From contig NW_003314276.1 in assembly GCF_000143415.4 (NCBI RefSeq), forward strand, positions 248,899 to 312,898: DNA of 64,000 nt, read 5' to 3'. The notes beneath the pieces were generated by a model. That model saw only the letters and a program-made list of their open reading frames with translations. It had not been told where the DNA came from and did not search any database. Below, piece after piece: positions 14,068-26,742 of the stretch. Position 1 is the first letter of the stretch. Each line of letters begins with the position of its first letter. Source of the DNA: Selaginella moellendorffii. Taxonomy: Eukaryota; Streptophyta; Lycopodiopsida; Selaginellales; Selaginellaceae. The translations under genes and the position numbers were made by a program.

Positions 14068-15217
14068 TGTCGCGCATGTGACTTCGGGTATCGAAAGTTA
14101 CCTGTCGGCTAGTCCTTACGGACACTCTTACCTTACTGCCACGATGGCAGGAGGTCGGTATTGCTGGACCCGTTATCAGTTTCCACCTAAGCTAGTTGAG
14201 AAACTGGTCATCACATGTGCACTTAGACCGGAAGGGCACTAAGGAAGGAAATCCTAAGTTGTCATTTAGTCAAGCAGACTTGACACGGTGATGAGAAACT
14301 CATGATGTTGGCTTGCACTTGCTAGTGTTAGGAACCCCCGCGATATTGAGATTGGTCCCTCAATATTCGCTAGATGATAGCTTACCGTGTCTGCCAAACA
14401 CCCTCGCTATCATGCCCTTTGTGTTAGTCTCATTTCGGTCCCAAATACTATTTATGGAAAGTGTCTAGATTTGCTCATTTGGCATATCTACGGAATGTAG
14501 AGATCGGCCTGAACACAATGGTGTTCGTCCCGTGTCCAAATTCACAATCTAAGGACATTCCATATTTAGTAAGTTTCGAGTTTGTCCCAGAGACTAACTC
14601 CTGATACTAAGGGAGGCTTGGGGTGAAAGCCCAAAGCGTGTGTTCCTCAAGGGGGGGGGGCTATGGGGGGTTCCAAATGTATAGTAGGGATAGTGGGTAG
14701 GTCGGGCATGGCCGACCAACCTGAGGCATAGTCTAGCTCCCGCTTGCGTGCCTGTCCTTGTTCTGCGTCCGGCTTGGGTCTAAGCCCAAGTTCCATTCCA
14801 TGCTAGTTGGTGGAGTACCCATATCCTCACGTTAGGCCACCGGTATGCCGAAATAGCGCCAGACTCCGTTTGGCTCCGTTTTGCGTGCTGGTCCTGGCAT
14901 TGGTATGCTGGTTGCTCCAGGACTGTTCCAAGTCACTCCGGGCTCCTGTCCCTTCGCTCCTTGGGCTATATGCTCGGGAGTTGCTCCGTGGTCCGGTTTC
15001 ATCACTCCTTGGCGTCACGCTTGGGAGTTTGGCACCGTTCCTTCGTTCAGTGGCCCAAGGCCCTGAACCTCGGGTTCCTATGGACACGTGGCACGGACAC
15101 GTGGTATGTGACACATGGCATCTGTCACGTGGCACAAAGAGGGTTTAGGTTCCGCTTCGTGGTGTTATCCTATGGTAAATCACCATAGGATAAAGGGTCA
15201 AAACCACGTGCGCTACA
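14068..15217 (+). repeat. 3' LTR of LARD-like element (LTR-L)
   Basis: Same length as and nearly identical to 7927-9076. It is followed by the CCCCA target duplication at 15218-15222. Confidence 0.92.
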
Positions 15218-15222
15218 CCCCA

Positions 15223-16265
15223 CCATCAGCTCTACGAGCTTGCCTTTATGACACTTCTTATTTGTGTCTAGGTCTTTGCCAAGACTAATACAATTGTGTC
15301 TCATGCCAACTATCTGTTAGCACTGCACTATATAGTTTACACACAAGTTTGTGTCAAAGTTGCTTTCTTCTAGGAACCTCTTTCCTATAACTTCAGTATG
15401 GCATATTCTGCCATCAATGAGATACCCACTATTCTCAAACTTGGATCTTATGATCCTCTCCATCCTTCGTGGGGTACAACACACCTCAGTCCAAATGCTT
15501 CCACTAGTCCTTTAGGACCATTTCTTGACTCCACTCGAGTTATCTAGCTTTTTGGACTTCACTAATCCGACGACCTATAAGGTCCCATTTTTTAAGTGCT
15601 AGCTCGTTATAATACAACTTCTTGTATTCATATCCTACCTATAAAGACCATTTTTGCAAGTGTTACTTCAACACTTGATTATTCTTTGTTCTATGTGGGT
15701 TACTTTTGCCCCTTAGGACTATTTGTCCATATGATGAGAATACCAACTCATCCTCTAAATACACCCCCAATCCCTTGGGTTGTTCTAGCATTTATCAAGG
15801 GTAGCCTCGGCTACCATTTCAAGGACTTGTATCCTCTTCTGTATTTGACTTTCCATGGTTATTAATTTTGGTCTCAAATTCATGAGCACCAACCTCAACT
15901 ATATGAGGATAATCTTCCTTTATAGTTTTGGAGTCTTTATTTTTCCCATGATCCCAACTATAGTTGTTTACCACAACTACATTAGCTAATTTGCTGAGTC
16001 AAATGTTCATCTAGATCACATCCTCAACTCTTTAAGGAAAACCTTATATTATTCCCAAGATCCCGAAGTCGTTCCATTATTAGCCCTTTTCTATCCACTA
16101 CTTCACCTACAAGTTCACACATGAACTATAGTGGAGAGCCATGTCTTCCCGACTTGCTATTCCTCAAGGATAGGCCCACTCTTAGGACCTTCCAATGCCA
16201 ACACCAATGGTGATATACTTGAGCACCAATAAAAGTCGGACTAAGGAATAACTCCGATATCAAAT
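15223..16265. other. Decayed repeat DNA, target context of the LARD-like element
   Basis: Without the element, 7900-7926 joins 15223 onward. About 15570-15830 is repeated in inverted orientation near 23560-23770, so this is part of an older dispersed element. No gene is recognised; the 89-codon open frame at 15596-15865 lies in the repeated part and shows no known motif. Confidence 0.5.
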
Positions 16266-17560
16266 TGTAAGTGACTAATTTTGTCATCCTACTTTAGCCA
16301 CTTAACCACACCTTTGATCACTTGGAGGAGTCTCACTTACAACCTCCATAGGTCTTATTCCAAACTTGGGGCTTGCTATCCCCGAAAATGGCATCCCTAC
16401 CACTTAACCTTTGCACTTGGTTTAAGTGCTCTATATGTTCGGTCCCAAGACCAACACCCCAAGGTACCACCGACATACCAGTCCATTACACTAAGGTGAT
16501 ACCCATTCACCTTGGTCACATTGGTCCAACACCACTTGTATTGTAGTCCCGTCTCTCAACGACTGGGCCATCCGTCCAGAAGTGACCATCCAAGATCCAC
16601 TCCTTAGCATCCTTAAGATGCCCGAAAACAAGGGGAACCACCTTCCCCAATATCCCTTTTACAGTCCCCACCAAGTCCCTTATCTATCCATGGCCGAATT
16701 TGCCTACACGACCACTGGGACAAGGATTGTGGTCTTACGCAAGCCTCGTGGGTACTCTCCCCACTTTCCACCTTTGGGTGCTCTAGCCATAGGCTTAGAG
16801 CCAGGTTCTATTGAGCCACGCCAGGTATCCAAGTAGGTAGTGCCACCCACACTTGGACTGGGAGCATCGATCATTCGATCTCCCGGGGGAACTAGAGTTG
16901 GCTCTTGGACACTTAACCAAGCTACCCCGCTTGATAGTCTGTATTCACTCTAGCCTTTGATCTCCCAATGGTTATCCCATCACCCAACACCTAGATACAG
17001 CCTTCCTGGGCCAAACTGGCCTTTCCTGGCCAAATTGGCTCCACTGGAGTCCTCCCCCTACTAAACTTTTGGAGCTCACCAAACCCCCTAGGGTTTGAGA
17101 GAAGAACGCTTTGGGCTTTCACCCTCTAACTTGGACTCAAACTCAGACTCGGGCTTGAGCTCGGTCTTGGCCTCGGCCTCGGTCTCGGTCTCAGTCTTGG
17201 TCCCGGTCTCGGTCCTGGTTCTGGTCTCGGTCTCGGTCTTGACCTCAGACTCCATGTGGGGTCCTTCTTGGACTCCATCTCAATCCATCTCGGGTCCATT
17301 TCAGACTCCATCTCAGGTCCATCTCAGACTCCACCATGTGTCATGTATTGATCCTCTTGTGTCCCTTTTCTAAAGACTCTCTTATTGCTCACTTCATGCT
17401 CATTCCTTGAGCACTTCGTTGGGAGTCCCACTCTTGCTCTCAAACTTTCAAGTCAAAGCTTTTACTCCAAACGTGTTACGCTCGTTGGGTTTTTGCTTCG
17501 GCCACTACCACATGACACCCTTTTGGCTCCACTTTGGGGCTTAGGGATTTGTGTCTTACA
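16266..17560 (+). repeat. LTR-A copy
   Basis: Starts TGTAAGTGACTAATTTTG and ends GGATTTGTGTCTTACA. The minisatellite is short here (about 17150-17330), making this copy some 350 bp shorter than 2209-3864. No target duplication was found. Confidence 0.65.
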
Positions 17561-18502
17561 CCAAGTAGGTAGTTCCACCCACACTTGGATTAGGAGCATC
17601 AACCATTCGATCTCCTGGGGAAGCTAGGGCTGGCTCTTGAACACTTTATTAAGTTACCGCACTTGTCCATCTATGTTCACTCTAGCCTTGGTTCACAGTG
17701 GCCTTTTCTAGCCAAATTGGCTCCACTAGAGTCCTCCCCCTACTATACTTTTGGAACTCACTAAATCCCCTAGGTTCTGGGAGATGATCGCTTTGGGCTT
17801 TCACCCTCAGACTCAAACTCAGACTCAATCTCAGTCTTGGTCTTGGTCTACGTCTTTATCTCGGTCTTGGTCTAGGACTTAGTCCTTGTCTCAATCTCGG
17901 ACTCAGTCTCGGTTTCAGACTTGGTCTCGATCTCAATCTTGGTCTCGATCTCGGTCTAAGTCTCAACCTTGGCCTCAATCTAGGACTTAGTCTCAGTCTT
18001 ACTCTTGGTCTCCACCTTGGCCTTAGACCTGACCTCGGTCACCCTCTCAAACTTGACCTCAGACTCCATCTCAGGTCCATCTTGGGTCCATCTTGGACTC
18101 CATCTCGGGTCCATCTTAGACTCCATCTCAAGTCCATCTCAAACTCCATCTCGGTCCATATTAAACTCCATCTCGAACTCTATCTCAAGTCCATAATTGA
18201 CTCCATCTTAGGTCTATATTGGATTCCTTCTCGGACTCCTTTTTTGACTCATTCCTGACACTTTCATATGTCATAACATACATCATGTATTAGTCTTTCT
18301 TGTGTCCTTTTTTAGAGACTCATTCACTAATTGCTTTGTAATCATTCCTTGAGCATTTTGTTTGGAGTTCCACTCCCACTCTCGACTTTCCAAGTCGAAG
18401 ATTTTAGTCCAAACATATTATGCTTGTTGGCCTTCCATTTTGACCACTATTATGTGGCACCTTTTTGGCTCCACTTTGGGGTTTAGGGATTTATGTCTCA
18501 CA
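17561..18502 (+). repeat. Partial LTR-A copy
   Basis: Picks up LTR-A at CCAAGTAGGTAGTTCCACCC and runs to GGGATTTATGTCTCACA. The minisatellite is at about 17805-18250, here more degenerate (CTCGGTCTTGG and CCATCTC units). It abuts the previous copy. Confidence 0.6.
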
Positions 18503-18539
18503 CAATATTGCTGGAAAATCCTTCTTGACCTTTTGTTGC

Positions 18540-18965
18540 ACATCCATTTAGGTCAAACCTTTGATGAAACATTGCACCTTAAGTACCTCATTGTAGGTGT
18601 CTATGAGACTAAGGCAAAAATCATAGAACTTGCAAGCATATATATCTAAAGACAAAGTCCCTTGCCAGATCTCTAATAGCTAGTTCACGAGATTAATCTC
18701 TTCAAACTTCTTGACAAATGAAGCATGGAAAACCTTCATTAAATCACTCCAAGAAGTAGCTTTGATGTAGTTCTTCGCTCATGAAGAAGCATAACCTGTA
18801 AGCTTCGTCATAAAAAAAATTCAATCTTCACCTTATCCTCATAAGGATTGTAAGACTAACAACTTTCCCACATTTCCAACCAAGAATCAACCTTCTGGTT
18901 ATCACAAAAATCTGATGATGACTTCCATTCCACAATACCAATTTGACTTTTATTGGTAGTCAAAT
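18540..18965 (-). pseudogene. Gypsy-type retrotransposon gag remnant
   Basis: The minus strand translates, across stops and frame changes, to a retrotransposon gag-like segment: SWSDLMKVFHASFVKKFEEI, then LLEIWQGTLSLDIYACKFYD and LKVQCFIKGL, preceded by WLEMWE. The spacing (aromatic-rich W...F...F, then a Q-G turn, then Y...F) is that of the Retrotrans_gag family. Several in-frame stops show it is dead. It may be the internal region of the element whose LTRs are LTR-A, since it directly follows an LTR-A end. Confidence 0.6.
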
Positions 18966-19329
18966 ATATCACCACTTATATTGGCATCAAAAGGTCTTAG
19001 AAGTGGGCCTATCTTTTAGGAGTAGTATGTTGACAAGGCATGACTTTTTACTTTAATTCATACCTAAACATATAGGCAATGTGGTGGTTAATAAGGGAAT
19101 GACTTTGGGATCTTAGAAATAGTAAAAGGTTTTTCTCAAAGATCCATATTAGTGATCTAATTTAGTGTTTAACTTTAAAAACTGACTAATGTGGTTGCAG
19201 TAGACAACTACAATTAGGATCACGAGAATGATAGAAACTCCTAGACGATAAAGGAGTCATAAAATTATCCTCATATAATTGAGGATGGTGTTCATGAATT
19301 TAAAACTAGAGTCAATGACTTTAGGAGGT

Positions 19330-19520
19330 AAAAAATTGTCGTGAATGTGATTTTGATTATGGAAAATTACCTATCAGCTAGTCCTTTCCGATATTCTTTC
19401 CTTACTACCACAATGGTAAGAGGTCAGTATTACTAGTTCCCTTTATCAGCCCCTCTTGTTCAAGTGTTAGTTTACTGGGCTTAGCATCTGTACTTAGCCA
19501 GATGAACATAAGGTAAGAAC
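19330..19520 (+). repeat. LTR-L 5' fragment
   Basis: Diverged copy of the first about 190 bp of LTR-L (TGTGATTTTGATTATGG... CTATCAGCTAGTCC...). Confidence 0.6.
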
Positions 19521-19552
19521 TCTTATGTGTTTCTAGTTGAGCATTCTATGAA

Positions 19553-21325
19553 ACACAAATCCCTAAGCCCCAAAGTGGAGCCGAAAGGGTGCCATGTGTA
19601 TGTAAACTCTTGAGTTTGGACTTCCCTGGAGGTCACCCAGCCCAGTACTATTCAAACCCAAGGACGCTTAACCCCAAATATCCTAAGACCCTTAACCATT
19701 TGGAAAACGGGGTGCACTCTTATTCATGGGCCCTTTCCCTCTATATTTGAACCCCATGGACCGTCTCTCAAATCGTTCTCTTTGGTTACTTACAATCCAC
19801 CACGCTTCCCTGCATGTTCACGCCCTCATGAACGGAAGTTGAGAGCCGCAGCTCTCCTGAGAGCCCCACTCTCTTGACACCCTACCCCTCGGGTCGAGCC
19901 CAGCGGGAGCAAACTGGACCAGCCAGATGTCAATCAACATGTGGTGCGATTCCCTTAGCCAACTAACAGAGTCAGACCCAAGACCGCTCTGATACCAAAT
20001 GTAAACTCCTAAGTTTGGACTTCCCGGGAGGTCACCCAGCCCAATACTATTCAAACCCAAGGATGCTTAACCCCAAGTATCTCAAGACCCTTAACTAATT
20101 GGAAAAAGGGGTGCACTCTTATTCATGGGCCCTTTCCCTCTATATTTGAACCCCATGGATCATCTCTCGAGTTGTCCCCTTTGGTTGCTTACAGTGTAGT
20201 GGCCGAAGTGAAAGCCAAATGAGCGTAACACATTTTGACTAAAAGCTCTGACTTGAAAGGTCGAGAGCGGGAGTGGAACTCCCAACAGAGTGCTCAAGGA
20301 ACAAGCATGGAGCGAGCCGTAAGAGAGTCTCTAGAAAAGGGACACGAGATGGACCCGAGATGGAATCCGAGATGGACCAAGATGGAGTCCGAGATGGACC
20401 GAAATGGACCCAAGATGGACTGAGATAGAGTCCGAGATGGAGTCCAAGATGGACCCAAGATAGAGTCCGAGATGGACCCGAGATGGAGTCCGAGATGTAG
20501 TCCGAGATGGACCCGAGATGGAGTCCGAAATGGACGCGAGATGGACTGAGATGGAGTCCAAGAATGACCCCACATGGAGTCTGAGGTCGAGACCGAGACC
20601 GGAACCGGGATCTGGATCGGGACCGGGACCAAGACTGAGAGCGAGACCGAGATCGAGACCGAGACTGAGACCGAGACCGAGGCCGAGGCCAAGACCGAGC
20701 CCAAGCCCAAGTCTGAGTTTGAGTCCAAGTTAGAGGGTGAAAGCCCAAAACGTTCTTCTCCCAAACCCTAGGGGGTTTGGTGAACTCCAAAAGTTTAATA
20801 GGGGGAGGACTCTAGTGGAGCCAGTTTGGCCAGGAATGGCTAGTTTGGCCCAGGAAGGCTGTATCTAGATGTTGGGTGATAGGATAACCACTAGGAGGTC
20901 CAAGGCTAGAGTAAATATAGACTGACAAGTAGGGTAGCTTGGTGAAGTGTTCAAGAGCTGACTCTAGTTCTCCCAGAAGATCGAATAGCCAATGCTCTCA
21001 GTCCAAGTGTGGGTGGCACTACCTACTTGGATACCTGGCATGGCTCAAGGGAACCTTGATCTAAGCCTACGGCTAGAGCACTAAAAGGCAGAAGGTGGGG
21101 AGAGTATCCATGAGGCTCGCATAGGGCCACGGTGTTCCAAAATGTTGTCCCAAAGTCCCAAACTATGGAAAGGAAAAGAGGCAATCCTCTGGTGTAGTGA
21201 CCATCACTACAATCACATGGTGTGGAAGTCCTAAAGGATAGTGGGAATTAGTGGTCGGGCCTGTGAGCTTTGACCTAGTGGCAATGTTCGTGAATACAAC
21301 CATGGATAGAAAGGGACTTGGTGGG
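19553..21325 (-). repeat. LTR-A copy, inverted, split by Cassandra
   Basis: Reverse-orientation LTR-A. The left part (19553-19600) stops inside GCCATGTGTA, and the sequence resumes at 20194 with GTGTAGTGGCC, exactly as expected for an insertion. The minisatellite lies at about 20340-20735. The right end is truncated near GGTGGGGACTG. Confidence 0.7.
19601..20193 (-). mobile_element. Cassandra-type TRIM retrotransposon (5S rRNA in LTRs)
   Basis: 593 bp with two 194-bp LTRs (19601-19794 and 20000-20193) and about 205 bp of internal DNA. Perfect GTGTA target duplications lie at 19596-19600 and 20194-20198. On the minus strand the primer binding site TGGTATCAGA follows the 5' LTR (complement near 19987-19996). 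Each LTR contains 5S rRNA-like sequence on the minus strand (TTAAGCGTCCTTGGG, AGTACTGGGCTGGGTGACCT), which covers the internal pol III promoter of 5S genes. These are the defining traits of Cassandra. There is no coding capacity, as expected for a TRIM. Confidence 0.93.
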
Positions 21326-21784
21326 GACTGTCACTTCAGCCTAGTGATGCTTATCTGATCTTCTGCCAACACAGCTCAGTTGCTTTCTACTTGCTAATAG
21401 CAGCTTCAAAACCAAACAGGCATGTGCATCTAGCTTAGTTACTCTCTACTTGCTAGTGGCAGCCTTGTAACATGAAAAAATCATGACTTTGCAACACATT
21501 GCATATGCCAACACAAAATCTCCAAACATACTTACTTACTTTGGGACATTGATAAAAACATCTTTGTTTGTTCAAATAAAAGAACCTATATCCACAGAAC
21601 ATATGTGAGGATACTCCAATCTAAGCCAGACTCAAGATGGTTGTAAGTAATAAAACACTCTCTACTTTAAAGCACACTCCAAGAAATGCTATTAAACTCA
21701 AATATCTTGATAGGTGAGCCTTTGTTTTGTTGCTTCCCACTTTATTCTCCAGCTCTATTCTTGAGATCTTAGAATCTCTTGAAG
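21326..21784. other. No gene seen
   Basis: AT-rich sequence with a near-duplicated phrase (CTACTTGCTAATAGCAGC at about 21388 and CTACTTGCTAGTGGCAGC at about 21447). A 74-codon minus-strand frame at 21621-21845 has no recognised motif. Confidence 0.4.
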
Positions 21785-22143
21785 CATGTGTTGCACCCAA
21801 GACTTGGGATTTAGAGGGTCCCATGATCAAGTCTTGTGGTACCAAGGGATGTTAGGAACCTGGAGGCTTGGTGTGCTTGGCTGCTTGTGCCTGCGGGGAG
21901 TGTAGCCGAACCTTAAGTTCAATCTCACTCGAGGAGGGGGATTGGGAGTGATTTGGGAATCCATGGCTGGATGGCTAACACTCCATTGTTCGTGCAATGA
22001 GTAGCTGAAACTAAGTAGGACTAAGTAGGAGCTGGTACCATAGGTAGGAACCTTGGCGAGGGAACTTAACTAATGCCAAGGTAGTGTTGGTCGAATAGAC
22101 GAGGTAAGTTGGCAAATTAGAAAGGAAAAATTTATGGCTTATA
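21785..22143 (+). repeat. LTR-B 3' fragment
   Basis: Matches the last about 350 bp of the LTR-B copy at 26743-27886, from GTGTTGCACCCAAGACTTGG to AAAATTTATGGCTTATA. Confidence 0.65.
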
Positions 22144-22429
22144 AGCAGCCACAAATCATCCCATCCCCTCTAAACACACTTCATCATTCTCTCTTGTACT
22201 CCTGTGCAATGCAATAATGCATTGGGCCTTCTAGCTCAACCAATTGGTCCTTTTGACCAATAGGTGAGTTGGGTAGCTATGGTTTTGCTTAACCCCCTTC
22301 TTTTGTGTGATTTACCTATGTGGTAGATTTGGGATATTCCATGGATGACAATTTGGCATACCTAATTGATACAACCATATGTCAAGCCAGTGCAAGACAA
22401 AGCAAAAGAGAACTAAGATCTAGACCGAG

Positions 22430-22833
22430 AATGTGTAAGCGACTTGGGGGAATGTCTCAAGTCGACATTTTACTTTAGTCACTTAACCACACATCTGACC
22501 ACTTGGAGGAGTCTCACTCACAACCTCTATAAGTCCTATTCTAGACTTGGGGCTGACTAGCCCCAAGAATGGCATCCCTGCCACTCAACCTTTGCACTTG
22601 GTCCAAATGTTCCACATGTCTGATCCCATGACTGACACCCAAAGGTAAAACTGACATATTAGCCCGTTACGGTAAGGCCATGTCCTTTCACCTTTGCCAC
22701 ACTAGTGGTCCAACACCACTTGCACCATAGTCCCATCTCTCACAAACTGGGCTATCCATCCATGAGTGGTTATCCCAAATCCACTCCTTAGTATCCTTAG
22801 GATGCCCACAGTCATGGGGAATAGCCTTCCCTA
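22430..22833 (+). repeat. LTR-A 5' fragment
   Basis: Begins TGTAAGCGACTTGGGG and continues with the LTR-A blocks (ACTTTAGTCACTTAACC, CTTGGAGGAGTCTCACTC). It is cut off where LTR-L sequence begins. Confidence 0.6.
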
Positions 22834-23535
22834 ACAAGAACCCAATGGTGTTTGTCCTATGTCTAAATTTGCAATCTAGTGACATTCCATATTTAGTAAG
22901 TTTCAAATTTGTCTCAGAGACTAACTCCTGGTATTAAGTGCGGCTTGGGGTGAAAGCCCAAAGCATGTGATCCTCAAGCGGGGTGGCTGTGGGGGGTGTG
23001 AGGGTTCCAAATGTATAGTAGGGATAGTGGGTAGGTTGGGCATGGTCAACCAACTTGAGACATAGTCTAGCTCCCACTTGCATGCTTGTCCTTGTTTTGT
23101 GTCCAGCTTGGGTCTAACCCAAAGTTCCATTCCATGCTAGCTAATGGAGTACCCATCTCCTTGTGTTAGGCCACTAGTATGCCGAAATAACACCAAACTC
23201 CCTTTGGCTCCGTTTTGCATGTTGGTCCTGGCATTAGGATGTTGGTTGCTCTAGAACTAATCCAAGTTGCTCCGTGCTCCTGTCCCTTTGCTCCTTGGGC
23301 TGTATGCTCGGGGGTTGTTCCATGCTCCAGTGTTATTTCTCTTTGGCTCCATGCTTGGGAGTTTGGCACCATTCCTTCATTTAGTGGCCCAAGGCCCTGA
23401 AACTTAGGTTCCACACCATTGTCTTTTGGACATGTGGCATATGACACATGGCACATTAAGGGTTTAGGTTCCGCTTCGTGGTTATCCTATGGTAAAACAC
23501 CATAGAATAAAGGGTGAAAACCACGTGTGCTGCAC
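22834..23535 (+). repeat. LTR-L 3' fragment, diverged
   Basis: Follows LTR-L from about its base 460 to its end (CCACGTGTGCTGCACA), with many transitions. This is an old copy of the family whose young member is at 7927-15217. Confidence 0.7.
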
Positions 23536-25925
23536 ATGAATGAGGACATATGTCCTTGAAATGATAGCTAGGAGAACAACCAAAGAAGTTCTGGGGGGGT
23601 ATTTAAAGGATAAATTGGTGTTCTCATCATATGGAAGTATAGTTCTAAAGAGAAATAATAACCCACGTAGAACAAAGGAAAATCAAGTGTTGGAGTAACA
23701 CTTGCAAAGATGGTCCTTATAAATAAGATATGAATACAAAAGATTGTATTCAAGTGTGGTAGCAAAAAGTAGCCAAGAGGCTAAAACTTTACAACACTTC
23801 GGAATAATAAAGTCCAAAAGCTAGATGGCTTAATAGAGTCAAAGGATGATCCCAAAGGCTTGGAGGAATCTTGTTTGGATAGAGGTGTGTTATACCTGGT
23901 GAAAGACTAAGAAAATCATGACTTCCAAATATGAAAATAGTAGATATCTCATTGATGGTGAAAAGTGCCATATTAAAGTCGTGAAAATGTGTTCACGGAA
24001 GTAAACAACTTTGGCAAAGAGTTGTGTATAAGAATTATAAAGCAGTATTAACCAATAGTGGGCATAAGAAATGACTGTTTTGGTTGTGGTAGATACAAGT
24101 GGAAAGTGTCATGAGGGAAGGCTCATGGAGCTGATGTGGTAACTGTCTCAAGGGTTTATGCCTTTAAGGTCAAGTTGGTTGGTTTATAAGAACCCTTTGT
24201 CAAAGGAGACCCCAATGGAAATGGGGTTGGCATATCTTGGATATGGTTGGATTCATGTGCTTATATTAAATATTGATGGAGGTGTAGAAACACCACCAAT
24301 GAGTTGTAGGATAGGATAACTATAAAGCAAAAGTCTATAATAATTTGTTAGAACTAACTTCCTAAGACATCTTAGTTGGATAAAGAGGTTAAATACATCC
24401 CTTAAGGGATGTTGTGTGTATATTACAATATAATGGGTCAATATCAATAAGATATGCTCATCACGGAAATATATAAGCACCTTAAAAACACCAAAGAGGT
24501 GGTGTTTAGGTATTATTGAGGCATTAGATAAATCTCTATAGAATAATAAATAAAAAGTGTTATTCAATATCCAAGGTTGACAAAAGCTAAAGATAGGGTA
24601 AACTTAACTATCCAAAGTGGATAAAACCAAAAAGGATTTTGTCATAGATAGCAATGAATATAAAGATGTCTATGAGTAGTGATGTTAATCCTGGTGTATG
24701 AGATTAGAAGATGAGCATATCCAGATTGAAGAATCACTCATAAGTCATTAAGTAGATTCATCCCTAAGAATGTTTACTAAGACATGGTAGAAATTGCAAA
24801 GCTACCTTCCTAGTCTGAAGGAGAATAATTGAAGGGAATATGTAAAGATAAAACCAAGTATTAAAGGGATAGAACTAAACTATAAGAATCAAAAGGCATA
24901 GCAAAAAGTGGTTATATAAGTTGGGAGTGCAAAATCAAATGGGTGCTCGAAAATGTTACTACTAATAACTATAGTGTCATGGTGAGTATAAAGTATGAAA
25001 TTACCCATGGCAATTAAGAACCTTGCAAAAAGAGAAGCTTTAGCAAGCTAAAAGATAGAGTCCCTTCAATGTTGGCAAAAACAAATCTATGTAAGTTAGT
25101 ACCTAGAAAGAAAAATTTAAATGGTTCATAAGAATGCATAATATTAAAGTGGCATACCAGAAACACAGCCTTGAAGCTTGTCATGATACAAGACTATCAA
25201 GATTAAAGAAATAGTTCCCAAGTGTTAAAAAATATGACTTTGAACACCTCCTAAACTTAGCAAAGTATAGCCTAACCAAAAGATATCTCAAAGATAAAGG
25301 TAGTGATCCTATGTTGCTTGGTGTTGCAATCAAAGGATATGGACCTTGGAAGATGCTAAAAGGAATCCAAAATGTAAATTAGACAAGTAACCACTGGGTG
25401 GTGGATGCTAATGGATTGTGGGAAAATAAATATGTTTTTAAGGATAGGATTTCCAAGTGCTCTAATTTGGTGAAGGTGAAAGTTTTAGCCAAATGATAGG
25501 TTATAGATAGCCTTAACACAAATTATAGATAAATGGAACTTAGTGCTTAGGGTGGCACAAAATAAAAGAGAGGATGATAGTGCTCTCAAGTAAAGAATTT
25601 CTTAGGATGAAGAAGTGGAGTATGCACAATATATGCCGAAAACACCTAAGAAATTAACTCAAGAAGTTAATATTAAAGTTCCAAATAGATAGTTATGTTG
25701 ATAGAGGCCAATACTACTCTAGAATGACTAGTAGAATTGAAATAGAGAAGGTATCCCTAATAAGTTTAGCAAAAACTAAACAAATAAAGGGAAAAGACCA
25801 TCACATGTGATCTAATGTGACTCTAAGTTAGAAAGATTATGCTCCTTAGAGGATGGGAGGGCATGGTGAGCCTTTAATGTTGAACTATTGACAAATATTA
25901 GTTTAGTACTAAGGATGAAAATAGC
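23536..25925. other. Decayed retrotransposon-internal-like DNA, no gene
   Basis: Contains inverted, diverged matches to 15570-15830 and 5340-5530, showing all three derive from one dispersed element. A-rich, with many stops; no domain recognised. Confidence 0.5.
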
Positions 25926-25929
25926 ATGA

Positions 25930-26553
25930 GGTTTATGTTGGGCTGTGGTGTTTTGAAATGTCGTCTTAAAGTCCTAGACTATGGAAAAGAAGAGGAGCAA
26001 CCCTTTTGTATAATGACCAAGGATACATTTGTATAACAAGGAAGTCCTAAAGGTCAATAAAACTTAGTAGTCAAGCCTTCAAGCCCTGACGCATGACAAT
26101 GTTGGCAAGCACAACTGTGAATAACAAGGGATTTGGTGGGGACTGAAGAAGGGATATTAGGGAAAGGTGTTCCCCATGGCATCCTAAGGATGCTAAAGTG
26201 TGGTCATGGGATGACCACTCATGGGCAGATGGCCTAGTTTTTAGGAGACATGACTGTGGTATGGGTGGTCTTGGACTACTAATGAGACAAAGATGACTGA
26301 ATATAGTCTTAGCATAACAGGCTAATATGTCAATAGTACCTTTGGGTGTTTATCATGGGATCAGACATTTGGATTAGGCATATGAAGCACTTAGATCAAG
26401 TGCAAAGGTTATATAGTATATAGGCCATTTACAGGGTTAGCAAGTCCCTAATTCAGGAATAGGACTTATAGAGGTGGTGAGTGAGATCCCTCTAAGTGGT
26501 CAAAAGTATGGCTAAGTGACTAAAGTACAATGGAAAATTTAGTCATTTACAAT
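25930..26553 (-). repeat. Partial LTR-A copy
   Basis: Reverse-orientation LTR-A arm without minisatellite, ending ...GTGACTAAAGTACAATGGAAAATTTAGTCATTTACA-like on the plus strand; diverged. Confidence 0.55.
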
Positions 26554-26589
26554 AGTAAAGAGTATTGAATTCTTGACTTGCCCAAACTC

Positions 26590-26742
26590 TACAAGAGCTT
26601 CATAACCATGAGAGCTCCACCATGGCTGAGAGCTCTATAACTACAAGAGCTCCACTATGGCCAAGAGCTCCATGGCCCCAAAAGCTCCACTATGGCCGGG
26701 AGCTCCATGGCCACAAGAGCTCCACCATAGTTGAGAGCTCTA
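26590..26742 (+). repeat. GAGCTC-rich minisatellite, left half
   Basis: Imperfect units of about 34 bp built on AAGAGCTCCACTATGGCC and GAGAGCTCTATAACTAC. The array is split by the solo LTR at 26743-27886 and resumes at 27887-27990. Confidence 0.7.

Larger units (their letters stand above)
7927..15217 (+). mobile_element. Young non-autonomous LTR retrotransposon (LARD-like)
   Basis: Two 1150-bp direct repeats (7927-9076 and 14068-15217), both starting TGTCGCGCATG and ending GTGCGCTACA, flank about 5 kb of internal DNA. Flanking CCCCA at 7922-7926 and 15218-15222 is a perfect 5-bp target duplication. The PBS TGGTATCAGAG (9079-9089), the usual initiator tRNA-Met type, starts 2 bp inside the 5' LTR; a purine tract AAGGGGGGGAGAG (14055-14067) abuts the 3' LTR. 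By eye the LTRs differ at one base (A at 8031, G at 14172), so insertion is recent. Nevertheless the internal region has no open frame above about 100 codons and no recognisable gag, protease, RT or integrase. It must have been mobilised in trans, as for LARD elements. Confidence 0.92.
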
